A DNA stretch of 64,000 nt from SIG565 sp045646145 (GCA_045646145.1 JAZRKE010000037.1:20728-84727); one strand, 5' to 3'; shown: positions 34,346-42,106, counted from the first letter of the stretch. A program made the numbers and translations. The notes: generated from the sequence alone by a model not told the origin.

Positions 34346-34645
34346 TTATGGCTCCTTATCAAATAATTTAATAATTTCATAGTGCTGCGAAGGGGAAAGG
34401 TTTTGAGATTCTTCTTTATCTAATAATTTAATTAAATCTGCTTTGATATCATCGTGTTTATAACTATTTGTTTTGATAATACTGAATATCCATAAAAACA
34501 ACAGAGGAAAAAATAATACTATTGCCCCGGAGTATCCGAGAAATCTCTCTAATCCAAATAATGCTAAAATTCCAAAACCTATCGAAGAAAGAGAGAAAAC
34601 AGCTTGCCAAATATGGCGCTTAAGTAATTCTTTGTTACTACGCAT
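34346..34645 (-). CDS. Two-helix membrane protein of the lysogeny region
   Basis: A 99-residue protein with two closely spaced membrane helices (about residues 12-52) and a charged C-terminal half (HDDIKADLIKLLDKEESQN). It is directly followed by the 89-residue membrane gene. It could take part in superinfection exclusion, judged only from position and topology. Confidence 0.6.
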   Translation of the reverse strand: MRSNKELLKRHIWQAVFSLSSIGFGILALFGLERFLGYSGAIVLFFPLLFLWIFSIIKTNSYKHDDIKADLIKLLDKEESQNLSPSQHYEIIKLFDKEP

Positions 34646-34790
34646 AAAATCAACTCCATATAAATTTTTACAAAAAAATACATAAGGGAATAAAATCTCG
34701 CTATCCTTTTTCTTGTTCGAGTAAAACCGACAAATTACGCAAGAGCGCGGTGTTAGAATGGTGGCAAATTAAGGAAAGGAGAGCAAAAAT

Positions 34791-34913
34791 ATGAGGGATG
34801 AATTTATTTCTTTGCTTCTGCGTCATCCAGAAGTTTATGAGAAACTTCTGCAGATTTTAAAACCGCAAGAGCCGCAGCCTGAAGTTCGGGCGGAGCAGAA
34901 TCAAAAAGGTTAA
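34791..34913 (+). CDS. 40-residue ORF antisense to the repressor 3' end
   Basis: ATG at 34791 follows AAGGAAAGGAG with good spacing. The product starts MRDEFISLLLRHPEVYEKLL, an amphipathic helix, and ends in a polar tail. It overlaps the last part of the repressor gene on the opposite strand. The strong ribosome site is the main support; no clear promoter is seen. Confidence 0.45.
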   Translation: MRDEFISLLLRHPEVYEKLLQILKPQEPQPEVRAEQNQKG

Positions 34914-35169
34914 TAATCTCGCGCTGTTCAGCCGACAGTCCACTTTCTAAGAAGAGTGGGCTGTTTTCTTTTCCTACTAACCAATCTACAGAAACATTTA
35001 AAAATTCTGCGATTTGCGGAAGAAACTTTCTATAGGATTCACTGTGTCCACCCTTCCAATTTGTGAAAGTGTTTTTAGTTAATCCTAAAAAATCGGTTAA
35101 ATCCTTCTGTTTTCTACCTTGTTGTTTTAAAAGTTGAATTATCCTGTCCAAAGTACACAAAACTTTCAC
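34804..35169 (-). CDS. CI-like phage repressor (XRE HTH)
   Basis: A 121-residue protein: the HTH domain IIQLLKQQGRKQKDLTDFLG with recognition region LTKNTFTNWKGG covers residues 8-66, then VSVDWLVGKE, then a helical C-terminal part (LSAEQREIINLFDSAPPELQ) typical of small phage repressors without a protease domain. The start is uncertain: GTG 35169 is very close to AAAGGA, and TTG 35160 is better spaced. It is divergent from the lytic promoter with a perfect operator at 35224-35242. Confidence 0.85.
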   Translation of the reverse strand: MKVLCTLDRIIQLLKQQGRKQKDLTDFLGLTKNTFTNWKGGHSESYRKFLPQIAEFLNVSVDWLVGKENSPLFLESGLSAEQREIINLFDSAPPELQAAALAVLKSAEVSHKLLDDAEAKK

Positions 35170-35218
35170 TATCCTTTCGTTTAGGTTGCATAAAGTTAAA
35201 GAAAATAAGATTATTTTG

Positions 35219-35247
35219 TTGACAGCACAAGTTTCTTGTGCTAATAT
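35219..35247 (+). promoter_or_regulatory. Rightward lytic promoter with a perfect dyad operator
   Basis: TTGACA (35219-35224) and TAATAT (35242-35247) are 17 bases apart. The spacer is filled by AGCACAAG / CTTGTGCT (35224-35242), a perfect 8-bp inverted repeat around TTT, ideal for repression by the adjacent repressor. On the other strand TTGTGC and TATTTT could form a weak leftward promoter. Confidence 0.8.
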
Positions 35248-35251
35248 AACC

Positions 35252-35269
35252 TTGTCAAAACTGCTTGAC
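35252..35269. promoter_or_regulatory. Left copy of an 18-bp inverted repeat (operator)
   Basis: These 18 bases are repeated in inverted form at 35676-35693. Each copy holds GTCAA and TTGAC arms around six bases. This copy covers the expected transcription start of the rightward promoter. Confidence 0.7.
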
Positions 35270-35275
35270 CGAAAG

Positions 35276-35430
35276 CAATTAGCTTAAGTAATCGGGTGTT
35301 TAGTCCCACCCGATTACCGCAGATATGTTTTCTGTCGAGGCAGCTTAGCAGAATTAACGGTATGATAATTCTGCGGGGTAGACTAATACCTCCTATAACC
35401 GCTCTTTAACTGTAGTACATATCAAACCCG
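35276..35430. other. Structured leader of the rightward transcript
   Basis: No gene is seen on the plus strand. Hairpins are GTAATCGGGTG/CACCCGATTAC (about 35287-35318), GCAGAATTA/TAATTCTGC (about 35349-35374) and CCCACC/GGTGAGTGGG. No T-run follows the first. It may be an untranslated control RNA. Confidence 0.4.
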
Positions 35431-35535
35431 TCAGTTAAAACCCACCTGGTGAGTGGGGACAGAACGGAAGGGCATCATTGAAAAGTTAAAAAACAATTCG
35501 ATAATATCGAGAATAATGTCTATTAACTTTCTCAT
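35431..35535 (-). CDS. 34-residue amphipathic ORF (type I toxin-like candidate)
   Basis: ATG at 35535 follows GGAGGTGAT, a near-perfect match to the 16S anti-Shine-Dalgarno sequence. The product begins MRKLIDIILDIIELFFNF, an amphipathic or membrane-inserting helix. It has its own consensus promoter at 35652-35680 and a hairpin-containing leader of about 110 bases. The rightward phage transcript would be antisense to it. These are features of type I toxin genes, but no family match is known to me. Confidence 0.5.
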   Translation of the reverse strand: MRKLIDIILDIIELFFNFSMMPFRSVPTHQVGFN

Positions 35536-35651
35536 AATGCATCACCTCCGTTTTAAAATTTATGTAACCGAAAACATAAGGCGCCATTGGTCCTCGGTAA
35601 CATACGAAGGGTGGTTACAAAAGTACACACTATGATAACTGTCGCAAGTAC

Positions 35652-35694
35652 ATAGTACACTTTTTATAGACTTTTGTCAAGCAGTTTTGACAAA
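35652..35694 (-). promoter_or_regulatory. Minus-strand promoter overlapped by a dyad operator
   Basis: On the minus strand TTGACA (35675-35680) and TACTAT (35652-35657) have a 17-base spacer. The -35 box lies inside TTTGTCAA / TTGACAAA (35673-35694), an 8-bp inverted repeat around six bases. This is the right copy of the 18-bp repeat and lies just before the Cro-like gene. Confidence 0.75.
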
Positions 35695-35716
35695 TTACAG
35701 GAAGGGAGACGGATTT

Positions 35717-35905
35717 TTGTACGAAATATTTATAGCAGACTGTAAGCGTGAAATGCGACTGCGCAGAATGACCAACAAAGATTTAGCAATGGCTACAGGA
35801 TATACGAAGGCTACAATAGATGCTTTTTTTGCAGATATTAAGGCTCGGGGAAAAAGTGAAAACGTTGCTAAGGCTGTAGCGGCGGAACTTAAGTTAAAAA
35901 TCTAA
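35717..35905 (+). CDS. Cro-like HTH protein
   Basis: A 62-residue protein, one HTH domain: FIADCKREMRLRRMTNKDLA, MATGYTKATIDAFFADIKAR and NVAKAVAAELKLKI. The TTG start at 35717 has AAGGGAG eight bases upstream; the frame from 35687 would begin in the operator. As the first rightward gene opposite a CI-like repressor, it is probably the lytic regulator, acting at the dyads at 35252 and 35673. Confidence 0.8.
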   Translation: MYEIFIADCKREMRLRRMTNKDLAMATGYTKATIDAFFADIKARGKSENVAKAVAAELKLKI

Positions 35906-36055
35906 TAATTTATATCTACTTACGGTGGGACGGTCGCCATAGCACGACTTTCCATATCCATTAATATTCATCCTTAAAAATAATCAACTCCTTAATTTTA
36001 AAAAACTTTGGTGTTGTGGCGGCTGTGCTACCGTAAATAAAAAATTGAAAAGGAG

Positions 36056-36112
36056 GTTAACAATACTTATTGTTAACGAAAACCATAGATTGATTATGCA
36101 GTCAACTGCATA
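36056..36112. promoter_or_regulatory. Two perfect dyads downstream of the Cro-like gene
   Basis: GTTAACAATA and TATTGTTAAC (36056-36077) pair around CT. TATGCAGT and ACTGCATA (36095-36112) pair around CA. Also TTACGGT near 35921 and ACCGTAA near 36030 are inverted. No gene is seen between 35906 and 36156. They are operators or RNA structures controlling the early operon. Confidence 0.55.
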
Positions 36113-36156
36113 GGACAAAAATTAAAATACATAGGATAAAAAGGAGAGTGATATGT

Positions 36157-36462
36157 ATGGCGGTCAAGTCCGGCATGAAAAGGCTTAAAGAATTTGATTA
36201 TTTAACAGAGCTTTCGGAGAAGGCACGCGAGGCATTAGATATTCCTGAAGATGCCGAGGTAGTCAACATTACTGACCGCTTCAGAGAGGGAGGGCCTATA
36301 GTTGTATCTTATACGAGGAAGGTCAGCGAGGAGGTACGACTGCATAACCGTCGCAGACTTCAGGACGCGGTAGATAGTGCCTTCGATGCTATTATCAAAC
36401 GCTGCCAAAATGATGCGGAATATTATACCGCATTGAAATTACGGTTAGGAGTAACAGATTAA
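36157..36462 (+). CDS. Hypothetical early phage protein
   Basis: A 101-residue charged protein. ATG 36157 is placed from AAGGAGAG; GTG 36148 overlaps that site. Sequence features are LTELSEKAREALDIPEDAEV, NITDRFREGG, and a basic helical end. No family is recognised. It starts a run of closely spaced early genes. Confidence 0.6.
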   Translation: MAVKSGMKRLKEFDYLTELSEKAREALDIPEDAEVVNITDRFREGGPIVVSYTRKVSEEVRLHNRRRLQDAVDSAFDAIIKRCQNDAEYYTALKLRLGVTD

Positions 36463-36477
36463 AACAGGAGGAAAACA

Positions 36478-36741
36478 ATGGACCAAGCAAGATTTAATTT
36501 TTTACTAATAGCGTTCGTTATAGTAACTGTAGCGGCTATGTCGGCAATAGGCTATGCCTTCAAGGCTGCTCAGGAGCTTAAGAGTGAAAAGCTCAGAAGC
36601 TTTGAGTTCAAGCAGATGTATTTAAGCCAGGGCAAAAGAATGGAAAAACTAATTTCTGAAAACTCAGTATTCAAGCTATATATTCAAACAAATGAGGTGG
36701 ACAAGCGTTTAAGTGGCGCCGAAAGGTTGTGGAAAAGATGA
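36478..36741 (+). CDS. Membrane-anchored small phage protein
   Basis: An 87-residue protein with one membrane helix (about residues 7-29) followed by a helical cytoplasmic tail (AQELKSEKLRSFEFKQMYLS). AGGAGG precedes the ATG. It overlaps the next gene by four bases. Function unknown. Confidence 0.6.
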   Translation: MDQARFNFLLIAFVIVTVAAMSAIGYAFKAAQELKSEKLRSFEFKQMYLSQGKRMEKLISENSVFKLYIQTNEVDKRLSGAERLWKR

Positions 36742-37274
36742 AATATTGTGCGGTATGCGGAAAATATCATCCGGAAATAGCGGATTGTTCTAAATACGGG
36801 GTGCCTATTTGTAGTGCACATTGCGATGTATGTGAATACAGGTTAAATAAGGATGGCTCTTTTAGTTTAATGCTATGTGGATATAACTCATCAGCACGCG
36901 CTTTGATGATGCCGCTTTACATAGCCTCGGACAGTGAGATAGCGGCAGAGGCAGCGCAGATGGAGAGCTGGTCGGCAGAGGAAATAGCTGAGCGCCACGA
37001 AAAACTCAAGGTCTTTTACCGTGAGTCGACTGAGCCTTCACAGAAAGCAAGACTTAGAGTACAGTTAGCGGCAACACGAAAATTAATTCAAGACCGCGCC
37101 GATGACGTTATAGCCCAAACATATATTCCTACAATGAAAACTGAGCAGATAACCGAGTACCGGAAAGAACTATGTAGACACATAGCGGAGAATACGGGTA
37201 CCGCAAGACTGCAGAGAGCAGTAAGGCGCGCGTTGGAACTATGCAAGACGGAGCTTGAAAAGAGGGGAGTTTAA
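36738..37274 (+). CDS. Phage protein with N-terminal Cys-rich zinc module
   Basis: A 178-residue protein. The N-terminus MKYCAVCGKYH...CSKYGVPICSAHCDVCEYR has eight cysteines and histidines that could bind two zinc ions. The rest is helical and charged. ATG 36738 overlaps the previous stop (ATGA). Possibly nucleic-acid binding; no named family. Confidence 0.65.
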   Translation: MKYCAVCGKYHPEIADCSKYGVPICSAHCDVCEYRLNKDGSFSLMLCGYNSSARALMMPLYIASDSEIAAEAAQMESWSAEEIAERHEKLKVFYRESTEPSQKARLRVQLAATRKLIQDRADDVIAQTYIPTMKTEQITEYRKELCRHIAENTGTARLQRAVRRALELCKTELEKRGV

Positions 37275-37276
37275 TA

Positions 37277-37900
37277 ATGAAGATATATGTATGCTCTCCT
37301 TACGGTGGGCTGGAAGAGAACTATGAAAAGGCTAAAAAGTTCGGAAGATATGTTGCAAGCAAGGGACATATACCGATAATTCCGCACACGATGCTTCACG
37401 GAGTTATTGAAGATAAGTTTCCGCTTGAGTGTGAAAAAGGACTTGCTGCAGGTAAACTTCTGATGACGTTGTGTGATGAGGTCTGGGTGTTCGGTGCCAA
37501 TATTACACCCGGTATGGCAGGAGAGATTATGGAGGCGGCAAGGTTAAAAATACCAACCGTTGAAATTAAGAAGCTGCCTAAAGAGCTAACTTTAGCGGAT
37601 GAAGTATCAACCTGCATTAAAGAGTATGATAAACACTTTACAGGGCTTATTAATACGAGGGTTGCTTATGACATTAAGGACTGCATAGAAAAGGGCGCCA
37701 GTTCAGAACTCGTTATCGAGTGTATGAAAAAAGCCGCGCGAAAATCGGCGGCGTGGAATTATGCTTATGCAATTTTAAAAAACTGTATAGCAAGCGGCAT
37801 ATTTACGGCGGAGGAGTTTTTAAGGCAAGACCAAAGGCCTCAGAATTACGATATGTCTACTTACGATATAGCGGACTTCGAAAAACTAATTAATAGGTAG
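37277..37900 (+). CDS. DUF4406 (SLOG-like) fused to a DnaD-like domain
   Basis: A 207-residue protein with two parts. Residues 1 to about 105 (IYVCSPYGGLEENYEKAKKF, GHIPIIPHTML, DEVWVFGANITPGMAGEI) match DUF4406, a Rossmann-like relative of nucleoside deoxyribosyltransferases. Residues about 130-190 (ECMKKAARKSAAWNYAYAIL, NCIASGIFTAEEF) match the helical DnaD/DnaB C-terminal domain used in replication initiation. The fusion suggests a replication or nucleotide-linked role next to the Rep gene. The domain assignments are pattern-based. Confidence 0.7.
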   Translation: MKIYVCSPYGGLEENYEKAKKFGRYVASKGHIPIIPHTMLHGVIEDKFPLECEKGLAAGKLLMTLCDEVWVFGANITPGMAGEIMEAARLKIPTVEIKKLPKELTLADEVSTCIKEYDKHFTGLINTRVAYDIKDCIEKGASSELVIECMKKAARKSAAWNYAYAILKNCIASGIFTAEEFLRQDQRPQNYDMSTYDIADFEKLINR

Positions 37901-37909
37901 GAGAACGGT

Positions 37910-38005
37910 ATGAAAAGGATAAAAAAAGACCGTTGCCGGATAAAAGGAAACACCGACAACGGAAAAATGCAAACCTCAAATTTGCAAGACTATTATAACA
38001 TATAA
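37910..38005 (+). CDS. 31-residue basic peptide
   Basis: ATG at 37910 follows TAGGAGAA. The product is basic (MKRIKKDRCRIKGN...). Inside the gene CCGTTG and CAACGG form a hairpin, so the transcript could act as a leader or attenuator. Support is only the ribosome site and placement. Confidence 0.4.
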   Translation: MKRIKKDRCRIKGNTDNGKMQTSNLQDYYNI

Positions 38006-38014
38006 TTTCGATAA

Positions 38015-38082
38015 TATCAAGCGGTAAAAATAATAATAAATTTGAAATTAAAAAGGGTGAGAATCCCTTTTACCGCTTGATA
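38015..38082 (+). promoter_or_regulatory. 15-bp dyad with nested hairpin: candidate Rep origin
   Basis: TATCAAGCGGTAAAA (38015-38029) and TTTTACCGCTTGATA (38068-38082) pair perfectly. The loop holds a second hairpin AAAGGG/CCCTTT. It lies 42 bases before the HUH Rep gene, where rolling-circle origins are often found, and would fit a nick-site cruciform. Confidence 0.55.
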
Positions 38083-38124
38083 AGATATCTTAACTTTAGA
38101 ACCATTTTTAAGGATGAAAGATAA

Positions 38125-39042
38125 ATGAAAGCCATATATCACAGAACGGTAGTGAGGGCAGGTAGGACGGTAGAGATAATTGAGACCTATCCGACAAAAT
38201 TCGGAGACGGTTTTACCCGAGAGAACTACAAACAGGGTAGTACCTCGGTGCAGCAGGAAGCATATAACGCTGAGCTTGCCATCAGAAAGCTCACCAGGAT
38301 ACTCAATGAGAATTTTGGGCCTGAAGACTGGCTTATTACTCTTCACTACGAAAAGCATACAAGACCGCCGACATTAAAGGCGGCCAAAACACAACTTACA
38401 TACTTTGTGCGGAAAATAACCCGAAGATATAAAAATGCGGGAATTGAGCTTAAATGGGTGAAAGGTACCGCTTACGGAGAACGTGGAGCACTGCATCACC
38501 ACATAGTAGTGACTAAAGGTGTTCCGATAAACACGATAACGGCACTATGGAAGGCACATATAGGAGCGAGTATTAAGGCACGTCCGCCTGAATACCGAGC
38601 GTTATATGACACTGGGGAATACAGTAGCCTTGCGGCATATCTGTACGGCCAGGTAGATAAATCTAAGCCGCCCGAGGAAGATTTCGTTAACACCTTCGGA
38701 CAAAAGCATTGGACCTGCTCACGAAACTGTAAGATACCTGAGCCTGAGCCGCCGAAGGTGATAAATGAAATAAAGTGGAAGGAGCCGCCTGTAGCGTGGC
38801 CCGGATATTTTATTGATACCGATTCGATAAAGGCGGATGTAAACCCCGTTAATAACCGACCGTATTTATTCTACCGTATGGTGAAACTACCACCAGATTT
38901 CGTCTGCCACGATGAAAACGGCAAGAGACTTACAGGCAGTGATGCTATTAAGTACTTCCGCCGAACCAATAAAGAGTGGATTAAGAAGAACTGGGCAGAG
39001 CTTAATCCTGCCGGTGCGGTAATTGAAAGGCGGCGGGAATAA
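38125..39042 (+). CDS. HUH-type replication initiation protein
   Basis: A 305-residue protein with the three motifs of rolling-circle Rep enzymes: motif 1 WLITLHY (69-75), the HUH motif LHHHIVV with His124-His126, and a candidate nicking tyrosine in LAAYLYGQVDK (172 or 174). The C-terminal third has WPGYFIDTDSIKADV. Such enzymes nick an origin and stay attached through tyrosine. AAGGATG precedes the ATG. It stands where tailed phages usually carry a helicase loader or primase. Confidence 0.8.
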   Translation: MKAIYHRTVVRAGRTVEIIETYPTKFGDGFTRENYKQGSTSVQQEAYNAELAIRKLTRILNENFGPEDWLITLHYEKHTRPPTLKAAKTQLTYFVRKITRRYKNAGIELKWVKGTAYGERGALHHHIVVTKGVPINTITALWKAHIGASIKARPPEYRALYDTGEYSSLAAYLYGQVDKSKPPEEDFVNTFGQKHWTCSRNCKIPEPEPPKVINEIKWKEPPVAWPGYFIDTDSIKADVNPVNNRPYLFYRMVKLPPDFVCHDENGKRLTGSDAIKYFRRTNKEWIKKNWAELNPAGAVIERRRE

Positions 39043-39097
39043 ACAATAATTTTAAATAAAGCAACCTCAAATTTTAATTTAAAGGAGCAAACCTCAA

Positions 39098-39466
39098 ATG
39101 AACGAATTAATGATACATAATATTCAGCAAAAATTGGATAAAGAGCAAAAACAAATAAACGGTCAAAAAGAAAAAGCTATGGCGGAGGCAGTAAAAAAGG
39201 CTTTAATAGACTTTTCAAAACAAGACCGAGAATTTGCTCAGGCAATAATGGAGCATAGCGGCACCTTTGCCGAGTGTATGAAAGCGGTAGCAAAGGATGT
39301 TAGAAGTTATATAAGCGATATTGAGGCGTACAGACGGGCTGTTCAGTTTTACTTTAGCGGCGCCGATATTAATTTTTCTATGACTGTAAATCTCTGTGCC
39401 TCGGTTGCTGGGACTACACCATCCGGCTCTATGAGTTTCTCTCTCGAGGACTTGTTGGAGGTGTAA
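39098..39466 (+). CDS. PcfK-like protein (family includes AcrIIA9)
   Basis: A 122-residue protein with MAEAVKKALIDFSKQDREFA, ECMKAVAKDVRSYISDIEAY, RRAVQFYFSGADINFSM. This matches the PcfK family, found beside PcfJ in conjugative and phage DNA; one reported member, AcrIIA9, blocks Cas9. The next gene is a PcfJ homologue, four bases away. Anti-CRISPR activity here is only an inference from family membership. Confidence 0.75.
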   Translation: MNELMIHNIQQKLDKEQKQINGQKEKAMAEAVKKALIDFSKQDREFAQAIMEHSGTFAECMKAVAKDVRSYISDIEAYRRAVQFYFSGADINFSMTVNLCASVAGTTPSGSMSFSLEDLLEV

Positions 39467-39469
39467 TAG

Positions 39470-41140
39470 ATGCCCACTAAAAAATGTACAGATATGCCGT
39501 ATTTTCGCCCTCTTTCGAAGGCAGAGAAAGAGGCGATTAATGACTGCTTTACACCATATCTGTTTTATGAGCAGATTAACAGGCAAGGGGACAGGCAGTT
39601 CACTTGCTCACATTGTGGCAAGACTTTTATAATTCCTGCAGTTGCTCGTACTACAACAGAGGATATTTGGGAACTTCAGAGGGTAAGACATAACGATGAA
39701 TACCATTGTCCTAAATGCCGTATCCACGCAATTATTAAAAATAAGGGCAAGGCGAAATCCTGCCAAAATCTTTTTGAAATACAACAAGTATGTGTAATTC
39801 ATACACAAGGTGAAAATAAGGTTTATATTCAGTGTTTTCAAGCCGAAAAGAGTTATTATCAAGGCGGATATAACCCTCAAATTAGATATTCAGAGGTAGG
39901 TAGATATTATTTAACTCCTACGGAGCAAAAGAAATATAAAAAGCTTTGGTACTCAAACGCCTGGGGAGAGTATGAGGTGGTATCGGAACCTTTTATTGCT
40001 AAAAATGCTATGGGTTGGCCCTGTGATAATTCCTACACGGTTATCGGGCTTAATAGGTTAAGAAAAACTTTTTTAAAATACAATATGCTCGAGGAATATG
40101 TGAATCGCAGAAAGAATTATCTCTTAAATGCCTGCAGCGACATGATGAAGGCAGAAATTAAGATGATTAAATACCTTGTATATTTCGCTATGTACCCGCA
40201 AATAGAAATGCTGCAGAAACTCGGCCATTATGACGTTGTTGAAAATCTTATTGAGGCGGGGATAAAAAGTGCACCCTTTGTAAATTGGAAGGCGAAAAGC
40301 ATTTATGAGTTTTTTAAAATGTCCAAGCACGAATATAAAGAGTTTATAGCGGCAGGCGGTAGCCTTGATAATTTAAGAGCCCGCCGAGCTTTATTAAAAG
40401 TAATACCAAATCCAAACTGGGAAGCAGTTGCAAGGTATGAGAAAGCGTGTGAAGGATATAACTGTATTTCCAAAGCGGCGGACTTTATGCAACAAAAAGG
40501 ACTACCAATAAAACAAGGGCTTGATTATCTTATAAAGCAAAAGAGCAAGCGCGACTATTATGGCTTTTGGAATGTATTACACGAATATGAAGATTACTAT
40601 CGTATGGCAGACGCTCTGCAATATGACCTTCAAAACACTGTTGTATATTTTCCGAAAGATTTAAGAAAGGCTCACGATAGCGCCAACCGAAACCATCAAA
40701 TTTTATTAGAACAGCAAAAGGCTGAACAGGAAAAGAAAACACTTGAAGGATATAAGAAAATTAAGCGCCAATATAAAAGGCAGTATGAGTTTTCCGACGG
40801 AGTATTCTCTATCGTTATTCCTGACGGTATTGAAGATATTATCCGAGAGGGCAAACTGCAAAATCATTGTGTAGGCGGTTATGCCGAAAGACACGTCAAG
40901 GGAACTCTTGCAATTTGCTTTTTAAGGCGCACTGCAGATATAACCACTCCGCTTTATACTATAGAAATGCACGATGACCGACTGTGGCAGGTGCAGGGTA
41001 AGGGTAACAGAACACCACTAACACCTGAAGCGCAAGTTTTCTTCGATACTTGGCTCAGTTGGGTAAAAAGCGGTAGTAAGCACTATAAAGACGGCAGACC
41101 CAAATTACCCGCATTAACAACTTCCCAAAAAACAGCATAA
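39470..41140 (+). CDS. PcfJ-like protein
   Basis: A 556-residue protein. The N-terminal part has a zinc ribbon (CSHCGKTF...CPKCR). The C-terminal PcfJ domain shows IIREGKLQNHCVGGYAERH, GTLAICFLRR, PLYTIEM and WQVQGKGNR. PcfJ is known from enterococcal plasmid pCF10 transfer genes and many phages; its biochemical role is unclear. It is paired with PcfK upstream. Confidence 0.8.
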   Translation: MPTKKCTDMPYFRPLSKAEKEAINDCFTPYLFYEQINRQGDRQFTCSHCGKTFIIPAVARTTTEDIWELQRVRHNDEYHCPKCRIHAIIKNKGKAKSCQNLFEIQQVCVIHTQGENKVYIQCFQAEKSYYQGGYNPQIRYSEVGRYYLTPTEQKKYKKLWYSNAWGEYEVVSEPFIAKNAMGWPCDNSYTVIGLNRLRKTFLKYNMLEEYVNRRKNYLLNACSDMMKAEIKMIKYLVYFAMYPQIEMLQKLGHYDVVENLIEAGIKSAPFVNWKAKSIYEFFKMSKHEYKEFIAAGGSLDNLRARRALLKVIPNPNWEAVARYEKACEGYNCISKAADFMQQKGLPIKQGLDYLIKQKSKRDYYGFWNVLHEYEDYYRMADALQYDLQNTVVYFPKDLRKAHDSANRNHQILLEQQKAEQEKKTLEGYKKIKRQYKRQYEFSDGVFSIVIPDGIEDIIREGKLQNHCVGGYAERHVKGTLAICFLRRTADITTPLYTIEMHDDRLWQVQGKGNRTPLTPEAQVFFDTWLSWVKSGSKHYKDGRPKLPALTTSQKTA

Positions 41141-41152
41141 GGAGAGAAAATA

Positions 41153-42106
41153 ATGGAAAATTTAACAGTTAGTAAAGAGAAAAATGAAGCTTTAGAACTT
41201 CATAACCGAATTTTAATTAACGCCAATATGGCTTGTGCGGCCTTAGTGGAGACCTGTAAATGCTTAAAGCAGATGCGCGATACTAAGCTCTACACAGAAC
41301 TCGGTTATGAAAAGTTTGAGGATTATACAACTCAGGCGCTTAATATCAAAGAGCGTCAGGCTTATACCTACATATCCGCATATGAAAATCTTGGAGAGCA
41401 GTTTTTGCAGTCAAATGCAACTGTTGGAATAACTAAGTTAGCACTTTTAGCGGGCGTACCCGTAACCGAACGGCAGGAACTAGCAGAGAATAATAACCTT
41501 GCAGGGATGTCTGTGAAAGAGGTTGAGGAACTCGTCAAGGCTAACGACCAAAAGGGAGAGCAAATAAATCTTCTCACAGATGAGTTGTCCGAAAAGGATG
41601 AGCGCATCCGTGAGCTTGAGGGCGAACTCGATGAAGAGAGAAAGAAACCAACCGAGGTAGCGGTGCGGGAACCAAGCGAAGAGGAAATTGAGAAAATCCG
41701 TCAAGAAATATTAAAACAGGCTGAAGCTGATAAAAATGCTGCCCTAAAACAACAGAAAAAGGAACTTGCCGAAAAGAATAAAAAGGATATAGATTCGGCA
41801 GTGTCTGCCGCAACTGCTAAGAGTGATGCGAAAATTGAGGCGTACTCAAAACAGGTAAAAGAGCTCGAGGCGGCCAAGAACGAAGCCGATATTAAGGCTA
41901 AAGAGTTTGAAAAGAAACTCGCAGTTTCCACCTCGCCCGAGAGTGTTAAATTTACTTTTTATTTTGATGCGTTAAAGAATGACTACAACAAGCTTATTGA
42001 TTCTCTTAAGAAAATTAAGGCGGAAACCCCCGAAACTGCCGAGAAGTATATAGCGGCAATGGTTAAGTTTAAAACTATTACCGATAATTTGATAAACGAA
42101 ATTTAA
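41153..42106 (+). CDS. DUF3102-like / coiled-coil phage protein
   Basis: A 317-residue protein. The N-terminal part (LHNRILINANMACAALVETC, LYTELGYEKFEDYTTQALNI, KERQAYTYISAYENLGEQFL) resembles DUF3102-type DNA-related domains. A long charged coiled coil follows (about residues 125-270) and a helical end. AAGGAGAG precedes the ATG. A role in DNA replication or partition is possible but unproven. Confidence 0.65.
   Translation: MENLTVSKEKNEALELHNRILINANMACAALVETCKCLKQMRDTKLYTELGYEKFEDYTTQALNIKERQAYTYISAYENLGEQFLQSNATVGITKLALLAGVPVTERQELAENNNLAGMSVKEVEELVKANDQKGEQINLLTDELSEKDERIRELEGELDEERKKPTEVAVREPSEEEIEKIRQEILKQAEADKNAALKQQKKELAEKNKKDIDSAVSAATAKSDAKIEAYSKQVKELEAAKNEADIKAKEFEKKLAVSTSPESVKFTFYFDALKNDYNKLIDSLKKIKAETPETAEKYIAAMVKFKTITDNLINEI

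Noticed and set aside
35453..35635. 60-codon plus-strand frame in the lysogeny island
   Set aside because: No ribosome site at its start; it is antisense to the better-supported 34-residue ORF.
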